Part shown: piece after piece, positions 8,633 to 15,840 of the stretch | Numbering within the stretch: the first letter of the stretch is position 1 | Layout: each line of letters starts with the position of its first letter | DNA from: Tigheibacillus halophilus | GTDB lineage: Bacteria > Bacillota > Bacilli > Bacillales > Amphibacillaceae | DNA length: 64,000 nt | Assembly (NCBI RefSeq): GCF_042683165.1 | Contig: NZ_JBHUIZ010000003.1 | Coordinates: 744,001-808,000 of the forward strand | Direction of reading: 5' to 3' | Translations under genes and position numbers: made by a program | Notes under the pieces: model-generated | Database searches by the model: none | Told to the model about the DNA's origin: nothing | Seen by the model: only the letters and a program-made list of their open reading frames with translations

Positions 8633-9220
8633 ATGAAAAAAAACATGATCGGAATCGCTGTTTTAGTGATATTGGCTGCTATGCTGGTATTTAATCTTAT
8701 ACAAAATCACAGTGAAAAAAAGAAAGAGGAGAAGCAGGTGTATGATGTCAGTGGTGATACGGATGCGAAAGGTGCAGTCGCTTACCCTGAAAATGCAACG
8801 TTCCCGGAAACGGGTGAAAAAGCGAAGGATTTCGAGGTACAATCGCTTGATGGCAAAACACTTCGACTATCTGATCTGCGTGGAAAGAAGGTCATGCTCA
8901 ATTTCTGGGCGACGTGGTGCCCCCCTTGTAAAAAAGAGATGCCTGAGATTGAAAAATTTAACCAAAAGCACCAGGACGATATAGAAATAGTAGCTGTAAA
9001 TATACAGGAAAGTGGCGACAAGGTCAAAAAATTCATCGATCAACATCATTATCACTTCCCAATTTACCTGGATCAGAATGGCCAGGTCAGCAACGAGTAT
9101 TCAATTTACGCCATCCCGACCACTTATTTCATTGGCAGTGATGGTACATTTCAACAGCCTCGCCATTCAGGCCCGATGACATATTCATTCATGGTAGAAA
9201 CACTTCAAAAATTAAATTGA
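8633..9220 (+). CDS. yneN: Membrane-tethered thiol-disulfide oxidoreductase (ResA/YneN type)
   Basis: This 195-residue extracytoplasmic thioredoxin-fold protein has an uncleaved N-terminal anchor (about residues 5-24), a charged linker and an AhpC/TSA-Redoxin domain. The active site is NFWATWCPPCKKEMPE (WCPPC), and the cis-Pro loop is AIPTTYFI. Proteins of this type receive electrons from CcdA and reduce extracellular disulfides; ccdA lies about 6 kb upstream. It occupies the same place after aconitase as yneN of B. subtilis. ATG 8633 follows AGGAG. Substrates cannot be read from the sequence. Confidence 0.9.
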   Translation: MKKNMIGIAVLVILAAMLVFNLIQNHSEKKKEEKQVYDVSGDTDAKGAVAYPENATFPETGEKAKDFEVQSLDGKTLRLSDLRGKKVMLNFWATWCPPCKKEMPEIEKFNQKHQDDIEIVAVNIQESGDKVKKFIDQHHYHFPIYLDQNGQVSNEYSIYAIPTTYFIGSDGTFQQPRHSGPMTYSFMVETLQKLN

Positions 9221-9635
9221 CAGATTTCATTACAGGCCCCTTCCGAGGGGGAAAAATCCGTAAAGTAGAAGAAGTGGACTCAAATCAAAAATTAGCGTGA
9301 AATCAAACTTTTGGGTCCCTTCTCCATACTTGGCGGATTTTTTTGTTCGTTTCCTATTATTCATGTTTATTAATAACCTGCGACAGAATACCAGCTGCTT
9401 TCATTTTTCCATCAATGATGTTTGAAGGCTCGTTTCCATATTTAGCGATGCGAACGTTTTTTTACAGTGCTGGAAAAGTATTACCTTGAAAACAGCTCGC
9501 CGTTTGAATATTTAAAAGTAGCAGATTTGATTCTTAGGTCTGACCATTTATCATAAGGGACGGTTATAATTTTAAGAATATATGGCAATACTTCAAACAA
9601 AAGCAATTCTGCTGATTATGAAGGGGTGAGTTGCC
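9221..9635. other. 415-base intergenic region between the thioredoxin gene and the FbpB-like gene
   Basis: It contains a long imperfect hairpin ending in a T run (9252-9344). On the minus strand a 34-codon open frame without a start codon (9357-9461) may be a gene remnant. The last 15 bases hold the ribosome-binding site of the FbpB-like gene. Nothing else was recognised. Confidence 0.6.
9252..9344 (+). terminator. Large stem-loop with T run, probable terminator
   Basis: The arm 9252-9283 pairs imperfectly with 9311-9342. The base is a 9-bp perfect AAAAATCCG / CGGATTTTT stem, followed by AAGTA / TACTT and GGAC / GTCC blocks. The tail is T-rich. It is unusually long for a simple terminator, with a loop of about 27 nt. 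Confidence 0.6.
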
Positions 9636-9785
9636 ATAGCACTCAAACGAAAAATTTCATTTGACGAACTGGTTCGCCTAAACCGGGAACAAATTTTAAA
9701 AGATCGAAAAATGCTAAGTGAAATTGAAGCCAATATTGATAGACGAATGGATCAATCCGTCCGTCAAGATAAAAAGAAAGCATGA
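9636..9785 (+). CDS. FbpB-family small basic protein with apparent ATA start
   Basis: This 49-residue reading frame encodes KRKISFDELVRLNREQILKD followed by IEANIDRR and a Lys-rich end. It fits the Fur-regulated basic protein B family (small basic proteins that in B. subtilis help the FsrA sRNA in the iron-sparing response). The frame opens after TGA at 9627-9629. It has no ATG, GTG or TTG in front of the conserved block. ATA at 9636 lies 9 bases after AAGGGG, exactly where ATG would be expected, followed by GCA. It is either a rare ATA start, an ATG-to-ATA mutation that silences the gene, or a sequence error. A terminator follows directly. Confidence 0.65.
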   Translation: MALKRKISFDELVRLNREQILKDRKMLSEIEANIDRRMDQSVRQDKKKA

Positions 9786-9790
9786 AGAAA

Positions 9791-9831
9791 AATCATTCCT
9801 GTTCACATCATATGAACGGAATGATTTTTTT
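9791..9831 (+). terminator. Terminator after the FbpB-like gene
   Basis: AATCATTCCTGTTCA pairs with TGAACGGAATGATT (one unpaired base), followed by TTTTTT. Confidence 0.85.
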
Positions 9832-9861
9832 GCATAGAAGTGAGTACTTTGTAGAAAAATA
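9832..9861 (+). promoter_or_regulatory. Candidate sigma-G-type promoter for tlp
   Basis: GCATA (9832-9836), a 15-base spacer and TAGAAAAATA resemble a forespore (sigma-F/G) promoter 30 bases upstream of tlp. tlp is a sigma-G gene in B. subtilis. The match in the -10 is partial. Confidence 0.4.
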
Positions 9862-9890
9862 AGAACAAACACATGTAAAGGAGCATTATT

Positions 9891-10124
9891 ATGACTCATA
9901 AAAATAACCAGCCAAAACCAGATGATCGCAGTGATAACATCGAAAAGCTGCAACAAATGGTGCAGGACACCATTGCTAATATGGAAGCTGCCGAAGAAAC
10001 GGCACAATTTTCTTCCAATGATGCAAAAGGACAGATAGAGGAGAAAAACGAGCGTCGTAAAGAGGCAATTGAAGGTATGAAAGCAGAGATCGCGGATGAA
10101 AAAGAAGATCAGCAGCAGATGTAA
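9891..10124 (+). CDS. tlp: Small acid-soluble spore protein Tlp
   Basis: This 77-residue, highly charged protein lacks Cys and Trp. It carries the Tlp signature PDDRSDNIEKLQQMV and EKNERRKEAIEGMKAEI. Tlp is a thioredoxin-like small acid-soluble protein made in the forespore; despite its name it has no thioredoxin active site. ATG 9891 follows AAAGGAG. The long open frame on the opposite strand here is a shadow. The gene is flanked by terminators on both sides, so it is probably monocistronic. Confidence 0.95.
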   Translation: MTHKNNQPKPDDRSDNIEKLQQMVQDTIANMEAAEETAQFSSNDAKGQIEEKNERRKEAIEGMKAEIADEKEDQQQM

Positions 10125-10137
10125 GCTGGCGAATGAA

Positions 10138-10172
10138 AGAATGACCCATCGAGTTGACGGGTCATTCTTTTT
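10138..10172 (+). terminator. Terminator after tlp
   Basis: AGAATGACCC pairs with GGGTCATTCT, followed by TTTT. Confidence 0.85.
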
Positions 10173-10234
10173 GCATTGTGGTAAAAGCAGCGTTAAAATA
10201 ATGCTGGTGAAAATTTGCAGTGTGGGGACTGGGC

Positions 10235-10678
10235 TTGAAAGAAGTTGAGACTGCTCATAGAGGGGAGATATCAAGAGACCGGTAAAATGGGAGCAGTACA
10301 TCATGCTAATTATTTAACATGGTTTGAAATAGGCAGGATGCAGTTTGGCGGATCACTCGATCTGAAATATGCTGCTATAGAAAAAGGCCAAATCGTTTCT
10401 CCTGTTATAAATGTACGAGTTTCTTATATTAAACCAATCCAATATAGTGAAAAAGTATATATGGAAACATGGCTAAAAGCATATAACGGGCTTCGGATAC
10501 TGTGTGGCTATACCTTTAGAAATGAGTGGGGTGAAACATAGTCATAGGACATACAGTACATGGTTTTGTAAAAAAAGACAGCCTCCGGCCGCTCCCGATA
10601 CGCAGGAACTGCCCTGAATGGGATCGTGCTTATCTGTCGGCGATAGGAGAGAATAGTTGCATTGGCATTTGGTATTAA
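10235..10678 (+). pseudogene. yneP: Broken yneP acyl-CoA thioesterase (two frameshifts, catalytic Asp lost)
   Basis: The pieces of a YbgC/YneP hotdog-fold acyl-CoA thioesterase lie in three frames. TTG 10235 starts LKEVETA. After one extra base near 10256 the frame continues IEGRYQETGKMGAVHHANYL up to NEWGET at about 10538. One missing base then shifts to IVIGHTVHGFVKKDSLRPLP, ending at 10678. The two shifts have opposite sign. The family motif has Asp in ETDxMG; here it is Gly, so the catalytic acid is also gone. The 3' end overlaps the start of yneQ. Together these suggest a decayed gene rather than sequencing noise. Confidence 0.8.
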
Positions 10679-10961
10679 AAGAAGTGAATTAAACAGATGG
10701 AAGCAGCAGGTATCTGATAACAAGGTCGCATTTCTGACTCATTACTGGAAAGATCCAAGATTTGCCGGCTGCTATACGGTGACAAAGGTTGGGTGTAAGA
10801 ATTTGGAGAAGTTGGCTGCATGGGGAAAAAATTATGGTTTGCAGCCGGAATGGATTGATAAGCGTGGCGACTATCCACACTTTGACCTTTTTGGGGAGAA
10901 ACAGAAAAGGATTCTTGTAGAAGAAGGACAGGTAGAGCAATTATCGCGTTTTCGATTATGA
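10662..10961 (+). CDS. yneQ: YneQ family protein
   Basis: This 99-residue protein has the same length as B. subtilis YneQ and lies in the same neighbourhood. It is basic and soluble, with FGIKRSELNRWK at the N-terminus and KRGDYPHFDLFGEKQKRIL near the end. The function is unknown. TTG 10662 follows AGGAG at a long distance; another TTG at 10657 is out of frame. It overlaps the end of the broken yneP by 17 bases, as expected for formerly coupled genes. A bidirectional terminator separates it from yneR. Confidence 0.85.
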   Translation: MAFGIKRSELNRWKQQVSDNKVAFLTHYWKDPRFAGCYTVTKVGCKNLEKLAAWGKNYGLQPEWIDKRGDYPHFDLFGEKQKRILVEEGQVEQLSRFRL

Positions 10962-10997
10962 AAAAACAGATGCTGTAACGATGCATCTGTTTTTTTA
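10961..10997. terminator. Bidirectional terminator between yneQ and yneR
   Basis: AAAAAACAGATGC pairs with GCATCTGTTTTTT around a 9-base loop, with A and T runs on either side. Confidence 0.85.
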
Positions 10998-11000
10998 CAT

Positions 11001-11291
11001 CTATTTTTTCCGATAGGATACAAGCGGTTCCGCAAGCTTTTCATCGTATGAGATAACCAGATCTGCGCCATCAAAATACCAGGCATCTTCCTCTTCGACG
11101 AAAAACAAGATATTGTCCTTCACAACAGAGGCAAAAGCATGATTCGGTTCCGTAACGCTAATACCAAGTGAAAAACCTGGTACGTTGCCATTTCCGCCAT
11201 ACCGCGGAAAAAACTTGATGTTCGGGGTGTCATCTGTGTCAAGCTCTTCCTTATACCATTCAACTGCTTTTTCCGATACTTCTATATTCAA
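11001..11291 (-). CDS. yneR: YneR, HesB-like protein without cysteines
   Basis: This 96-residue protein of the HesB/YneR group contains FFPRYGGNGNVPGFSLGI and DAWYFDGADLVISYDEKL. The A-type iron-sulfur carriers that share this fold bind clusters through three Cys; this protein has none, so it is unlikely to carry a cluster the same way. The start is TTG at 11291, preceded by AGAGGGAG at good spacing. It lies five bases downstream of yidD and is probably cotranscribed with it. Confidence 0.87.
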   Translation of the reverse strand: MNIEVSEKAVEWYKEELDTDDTPNIKFFPRYGGNGNVPGFSLGISVTEPNHAFASVVKDNILFFVEEEDAWYFDGADLVISYDEKLAEPLVSYRKK

Positions 11292-11296
11292 ATCGG

Positions 11297-11536
11297 TCAA
11301 CTCCCTCTTGAGATGTCTTTCTTTTTTTCTGGTACCAAATCGACCCCGCCCGGGTGGAATGGATGACATTTGAGAATCCGTTTGATTGCCAGATAACCAC
11401 CTTTCAATGCGCCAAACCTTTTCACGGCTTCCATCCCATATTGAGAACATGTGGGGTAAAAGCGGCAACTGGGAGGTTTGACAGGGCTTATGAACTTTTG
11501 ATAAAAACGAATGATACCAATCAAGATATATTTCAT
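11297..11536 (-). CDS. yidD: YidD, membrane protein insertion efficiency factor
   Basis: This 79-residue peripheral membrane protein has the full YidD signature: an amphipathic N-terminus with IRFYQKFISP, the cysteine motif CRFYPTCSQYG, and KCHPFHPGG before a charged tail. YidD assists YidC-dependent insertion of inner membrane proteins. ATG 11536 follows AGAAGG; the frame extends upstream without a ribosome-binding site. YidD genes commonly sit near rpmH-rnpA, so its place between plsY and yneR is a lineage-specific arrangement. Confidence 0.94.
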   Translation of the reverse strand: MKYILIGIIRFYQKFISPVKPPSCRFYPTCSQYGMEAVKRFGALKGGYLAIKRILKCHPFHPGGVDLVPEKKKDISRGS

Positions 11537-11624
11537 ATGCAAACCTTCTATTTTAAATTTAGCTTTTTCTAATTTCAGTATAGACAAGACAGAGATTTTA
11601 TTCAATTGAACAGTTTATGTGCAG

Positions 11625-11658
11625 GCAGAGCCTGTTCATAGTTATGAACAGGCTCTGC
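11625..11658. repeat. Perfect 16-bp palindrome between plsY and yidD
   Basis: GCAGAGCCTGTTCATA (11625-11640) and its exact reverse complement (11643-11658) are separated by GT. No T run follows on either strand. It lies downstream of plsY and upstream of yidD. Confidence 0.7.
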
Positions 11659-11724
11659 TATTGGGCCGGGATATCTTTTTGTTCCAAACAGTCTGTAGTT
11701 TGTTAAGCATCGGACGGCTCAAAG

Positions 11725-12306
11725 CTACATCCATTTTATTTTTGGCTCCGTTTTATTTTTAATCCGTTTAATATTGTCCTTATGACGGTAAAAAACGAAA
11801 ATAGTCAAAACTGCAGTTACTATCAAAAGTCCCGTGTTGTGGAGGAAACAGGAAGCAATAATGGCTACGATTCCTGTAATCATAGATGATAAAGAGACGT
11901 ACTTGGATATGTACAACGTGATTAAAAATGCCAGCACCATGATAATGAAAAGTGTTGGGCTTACCCCCAAGATAATCCCGCCTGACGTCGCAACTGCCTT
12001 GCCTCCCCTGAATCTGGCAAAAATCGGATAGGTATGTCCCAACACCGCAAATATGCCGACAATCAATCTATTGACATCCGCTTCCATGAATAAAGGAATC
12101 AATGCAGCAACAGTACCTTTCAGAATATCAGAGATAATCACTATTGTTCCTGCCTTGAACCCTAACACACGAAACGTATTTGTAGCTCCCAGATTGCCGC
12201 TGCCATGTTCCCGTATATCCATTTTGTAACCAAGTTTCCCGACAATGACGCCAAAAGGAATGGAACCTAATAAATATGCAATAAGACCATAGATAAGATA
12301 ATCCAT
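11725..12306 (-). CDS. plsY: Acyl-phosphate:glycerol-3-phosphate acyltransferase PlsY
   Basis: This 193-residue polytopic membrane enzyme transfers the acyl group of acyl-phosphate (made by PlsX) to glycerol-3-phosphate, the first step of phospholipid synthesis. The motifs are present: GSIPFGVI, the catalytic/glycerol-phosphate loop HGSGNLGATNTFR, and FRGGKAVATSGG. Its length equals that of B. subtilis PlsY (yneS). The start is the internal ATG at 12306, because the 14 codons before it lie upstream of the ribosome-binding region. It diverges from the ABC importer genes. Confidence 0.96.
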   Translation of the reverse strand: MDYLIYGLIAYLLGSIPFGVIVGKLGYKMDIREHGSGNLGATNTFRVLGFKAGTIVIISDILKGTVAALIPLFMEADVNRLIVGIFAVLGHTYPIFARFRGGKAVATSGGIILGVSPTLFIIMVLAFLITLYISKYVSLSSMITGIVAIIASCFLHNTGLLIVTAVLTIFVFYRHKDNIKRIKNKTEPKIKWM

Positions 12307-12623
12307 TTTAAAATCCCGCTTTCGTGTATGTTTTATAAATGCGATCAAACTGTTTGTACTTCATTTTATCATGAACTGCCAGTGGAAAGAACATATATTT
12401 TCAATATTGCACAGTAAACACTTTAATGAAGCCAAATGGAGCTGCTTAAATATTGTTGGAGAACAATTGTTTGCATTGGAGTGTTGATTTAGCTTATACT
12501 TTGTTCTACAAGCTTTTCATGTGAATATAGTTGCCTTTTTGTTCAATCAGTAATTGTTTGCAGTGCATGCATAATGGGTAAAGAGAGAGGGCAGCCATAA
12601 AAATATGCTAAAGGAAGAGATAG
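12307..12623. other. Divergent regulatory region between plsY and the ABC importer
   Basis: It holds a candidate promoter reading right (TTGCAT 12471-12476, 18 bases, TATACT 12495-12500), a 10-bp palindrome AACAATTGTT at 12462-12471, and a second copy of AATTGTTTGCA at 12552-12562. No coding frame was recognised. Confidence 0.5.
12471..12500 (+). promoter_or_regulatory. Candidate sigma-A promoter of the ABC importer operon
   Basis: TTGCAT and TATACT are 18 bases apart. A perfect palindrome AACAATTGTT (12462-12471) touches the -35, a likely place for a repressor or activator. Confidence 0.45.
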
Positions 12624-13697
12624 ATGATCGAATTCAAACATGTCAGTAAAATATATAATGATGGCACGCAAGCCTTGGATGATTTCACATTACAAGTGCA
12701 TGACGCAGAGCTTGTGACATTGATCGGGCCAAGCGGATGCGGCAAGACCACCACGATGAAGATGATCAACCGCCTCATCAACCCGACTTCAGGAGATATA
12801 TACATAAATGGCAACAATATCAAAAATGTAAACATACATGAGCTTCGCTTTAACATTGGATATGTATTGCAAGAGATTGCGCTTTTTCCGCACATGACAA
12901 TTGAAGAGAATATTGCCGTTGTGCCAGAGATGAAGAAATGGAAACGGAAAAGAATCCGTGACAGGAGTCATGCATTAATGGAGATGGTTGGACTTGATCC
13001 TTCTGTTTATGCCAGGCGGATGCCAAATGAGTTATCTGGCGGCCAGCAGCAAAGAGTGGGCGTAATAAGAGCCTTGGCCGCAGATCCGGATATCATTTTA
13101 ATGGACGAGCCATTTAGCGCTTTGGATCCTATCAGCCGTGAACAGCTCCAAGATGATATTCAAAAATTGCAAAAGCAAATCAAAAAAACAATTGTTTTTG
13201 TCACCCATGACATGGAGGAAGCATTGGCCCTCGGAGACCGCGTATGTTTGATGAAGGATGGGAAGATTGTCCAGGCAGACACACCACAATCATTAATACT
13301 GCAGCCGAAATCACAATTCGTCAAGGACTTCATTGGCAATAGAAAAAGCCCTTGGCAAGCAGCGGTAGATACGATTGCCAAACAATTGGATGATAATCTT
13401 TTGCATGTGTCTGAAGCAGTTGAACCCTCCTCTGCAGACGATGAAAAATATTATGTGCTCCATGATGATTCCGGAGCATATGCAGGTATGATTCACGCAG
13501 GTAAGCGTATGAACATTGAACCATTGCAAAATAATACTAAATTGGCTGAAGCGAGCGACAAGCTCCAGACAAGCGGCCTTGATTTCTTGCCTGTTGTAAA
13601 AAATGGCTATCCGGCAGGCCTATTGGGCTATCAGGATATTGTTTCCTATTTAAAACAACATGCTGCCGACCGAAGTGGGGTGGCAGACCATGAGTGA
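12624..13697 (+). CDS. Quaternary-amine-type ABC transporter ATP-binding protein (OpuCA/EgtUA-like)
   Basis: This 357-residue ATPase subunit of an osmoprotectant-class importer has Walker A (GPSGCGKTTT, about 36-45), signature LSGGQQQRV, Walker B IILMDEPFSALDP, the H-loop FVTHDMEEAL, and a C-terminal CBS region (about 255-345) as in OpuCA, where it senses nucleotide or ionic strength. The substrate could be glycine betaine, choline, carnitine or, as in EgtU systems, ergothioneine. It overlaps the next gene by 8 bases, so the two are translationally coupled. ATG 12624 follows AAAGGAAGAG. Confidence 0.93.
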   Translation: MIEFKHVSKIYNDGTQALDDFTLQVHDAELVTLIGPSGCGKTTTMKMINRLINPTSGDIYINGNNIKNVNIHELRFNIGYVLQEIALFPHMTIEENIAVVPEMKKWKRKRIRDRSHALMEMVGLDPSVYARRMPNELSGGQQQRVGVIRALAADPDIILMDEPFSALDPISREQLQDDIQKLQKQIKKTIVFVTHDMEEALALGDRVCLMKDGKIVQADTPQSLILQPKSQFVKDFIGNRKSPWQAAVDTIAKQLDDNLLHVSEAVEPSSADDEKYYVLHDDSGAYAGMIHAGKRMNIEPLQNNTKLAEASDKLQTSGLDFLPVVKNGYPAGLLGYQDIVSYLKQHAADRSGVADHE

Positions 13698-15213
13698 TTT
13701 TCTCACTACTTTTCAACAACGTAAAGGTATTTTATTGGAAACCATTTGGGAACATTTGCAGATTTCATTACTTTCGTTGATCATTGCAATCATTATTGCT
13801 GTCCCACTCGGCTTACTACTCACAAGGCATAAGCGAGTTGCGGAGCCTATCATCGGCTTAGCTGCCATTTTACAGACCATCCCGAGTCTTGCTGTATTGG
13901 CCCTTCTCATCCCCTTTTTCGGGATTGGAACGACTCCTGCGATTATAGCGTTGACTGCTTACGGCCTGCTGCCAGTGCTAAGGAACACGTACACTGGAAT
14001 TAATGAAGTTGATCCTGCGTTGAAAGAAGCGGCAACCGGGATGGGGATGAATTCGTGGAGACGCCTTACCAAAGTAGAGTTGCCGCTAGCTATGCCCGTG
14101 TTAATGGCCGGAATTAGAACTTCAATGGTGTTAATTGTCGGAACCACCACAATCGCTGCCTTGATTGGAGCAGGGGGATTAGGAGAATTAATCTTGCTTG
14201 GCCTGGACCGCGGCGGTGATATCAGCTTGATTTTACTTGGGGCCATTCCTGCTGCATTGCTTGCGATTCTGCTGGATTTCATACTAAGAGGGTTTGAAAA
14301 TTTGTCCAGACGAGCTGGTTTCCAATCGTTTATCGCCATGCTGGTGATTGCTGTACTTATCGTCGGGGCGCCATTTCTGTTTCACACAGGGAAGAAGGAT
14401 CAGATTGTTATTGGCGGTAAGCTGGGCGCCGAACCAAATATACTCATCAATATGTATAAATTGCTGATTGAGGACGAAACCGATCTGGATGTGAAACTGA
14501 AACCGGGCCTGGGTAAAACCGTTATGGTTTTTTCTGCATTAAAAAATGGCAGTATCGACATTTATCCTGAATTTACTGGAACTGCCATCGTCACACATAT
14601 GGAGGAACAAGCGAACAGCAACAACGCCAGTCAGGTATACAAACAGGCCAGGGATGGCATGAAGGACAAATTCGATATGGTGATGCTAAAACCGATGGCG
14701 TATAATAACACATATGCATTAGCTGTCAAAAAGGCATACGCCGAAAAGCACGGCCTTAAAGAAATCGGAGATCTGAAAAAAGTGGAGAACGGTGCAAGAG
14801 CAGGGTTTACTTTAGAGTTCAATGACCGGGAAGATGGCTACAAAGGTATCAAAAAGCGCTATGGCCTTGATTTGGATGTCAAAACCATGGAACCTGGAAT
14901 TCGCCAGAAGGCTCTCTCCAAAGGTGATGTGGATATCATTGATGCTTACGCAACAGACAGTTATATGGTAAAATTACATTTGACGACATTAAAGGATCCG
15001 AAACATCTGTTTCCGCCATATCAAGGTGCCCCGCTTCTGAGGGAAGATACATTGAAAAAATACCCAAAAATCCAAACTGCCTTGAATAAGCTTGGCGGCA
15101 AAATTTCAGATGAAGAGATGCAGCAAATGAATTATGAAGTAGACTATGAAGATAAATCCGCTGAAACAGTAGCGCGAAACTTTCTAATCAATAAAGGATT
15201 GATAAAAAAGTGA
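13690..15213 (+). CDS. Fused permease/substrate-binding protein of the same ABC importer
   Basis: In this 507-residue fusion, residues 1 to about 225 are a six-helix permease of the ProW/OpuCB type with the EAA loop (EAATGMGMNSWRRLTKVELP). Residues from about 235 to the end are a periplasmic-type OpuAC binding domain beginning VIGGKLGAEPNI, with YPEFTGTA and LEFNDREDGYKGI. The binding domain is thus anchored outside by the last helix, as in OpuF, BusAB and EgtUBC systems. Ligand identity cannot be settled from sequence alone. Start ATG 13690 overlaps the ATPase stop. The pair is an insertion between plsY and yneT relative to B. subtilis. Confidence 0.92.
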   Translation: MSDFLTTFQQRKGILLETIWEHLQISLLSLIIAIIIAVPLGLLLTRHKRVAEPIIGLAAILQTIPSLAVLALLIPFFGIGTTPAIIALTAYGLLPVLRNTYTGINEVDPALKEAATGMGMNSWRRLTKVELPLAMPVLMAGIRTSMVLIVGTTTIAALIGAGGLGELILLGLDRGGDISLILLGAIPAALLAILLDFILRGFENLSRRAGFQSFIAMLVIAVLIVGAPFLFHTGKKDQIVIGGKLGAEPNILINMYKLLIEDETDLDVKLKPGLGKTVMVFSALKNGSIDIYPEFTGTAIVTHMEEQANSNNASQVYKQARDGMKDKFDMVMLKPMAYNNTYALAVKKAYAEKHGLKEIGDLKKVENGARAGFTLEFNDREDGYKGIKKRYGLDLDVKTMEPGIRQKALSKGDVDIIDAYATDSYMVKLHLTTLKDPKHLFPPYQGAPLLREDTLKKYPKIQTALNKLGGKISDEEMQQMNYEVDYEDKSAETVARNFLINKGLIKK

Positions 15214-15227
15214 AGGAGGCATTTTAA

Positions 15228-15647
15228 ATGACCTGGCAAAACCCGCCAAAAGAAGAAATGAAACGAATCCTTGAAGACGCCAAGACGATTGCTGTCGTTG
15301 GATTATCGAGCAATCCGGACCGCACATCTTATCAGATTTCAAAAATCATGCAAGAAATCGGATATCGTATCATTCCCGTAAATCCGACGATAGATGAGGT
15401 GCTAGGTGAAAAAACGGTTGCTTCCTTATCTGACATCAAGGAAAAAGTCGATATCATTAACGTTTTCCGACGGCCGGAGTACTTGCCTGGCATAGCGAAA
15501 GAAGCGGCACAGACGAATTGTAAAGTTTTTTGGGCACAGCAGGGCATTGTCAATGAGGAAGCCTTCCAGTATTTGAAAAAGCTGGGGTTTACAGTGATTA
15601 TGGATACTTGCATTAAAGTTGCCCATGCAGTATTAGTAAAAAGGTAA
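15228..15647 (+). CDS. yneT: CoA-binding domain protein YneT
   Basis: This 139-residue stand-alone CoA-binding (Rossmann-like) domain carries TIAVVGLSSNPDRTSYQISK and IIPVNPTIDEVLGEK, the family's nucleotide-binding and loop motifs, and ends with TCIKVAHA. Proteins of this type bind CoA or acyl-CoA; the physiological role of YneT is not known. ATG 15228 follows GAAGGAGG. It lies just upstream of parE, as in B. subtilis, and is closed by a terminator. Confidence 0.92.
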   Translation: MTWQNPPKEEMKRILEDAKTIAVVGLSSNPDRTSYQISKIMQEIGYRIIPVNPTIDEVLGEKTVASLSDIKEKVDIINVFRRPEYLPGIAKEAAQTNCKVFWAQQGIVNEEAFQYLKKLGFTVIMDTCIKVAHAVLVKR

Positions 15648-15653
15648 ACCTGT

Positions 15654-15685
15654 CAAAAGGGATGGCTGACCGTCATCCCTTTTCT
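15654..15685 (+). terminator. Terminator after yneT
   Basis: AAAAGGGATG pairs with CATCCCTTTT, with a T-rich tail. Confidence 0.8.
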
Positions 15686-15740
15686 GTGGCAGTTAGAGCA
15701 ACATATGAAAGTTGTCTTGAATACCGGATTTCTAAGCAAC

Positions 15741-15769
15741 TTGTATGCATGAAGATGGTTCGGTATACT
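15741..15769 (+). promoter_or_regulatory. Candidate sigma-A promoter for parE-parC
   Basis: TTGTAT (15741-15746), exactly 17 bases, and TATACT (15764-15769) lie 72 bases upstream of parE. Confidence 0.55.
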
Positions 15770-15840
15770 ATTAAAGATGAAAACAAGGACAGGCGATTAA
15801 AACAAATGAAAATAGAGAATATCCAAGGGGGTAATTTTTG

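Noticed and set aside
9714..10304. 196-codon open frame on the minus strand opposite tlp
   Set aside because: It covers tlp, two terminators and the start of yneP, has no ribosome-binding site and resembles no protein; it is a shadow of tlp.
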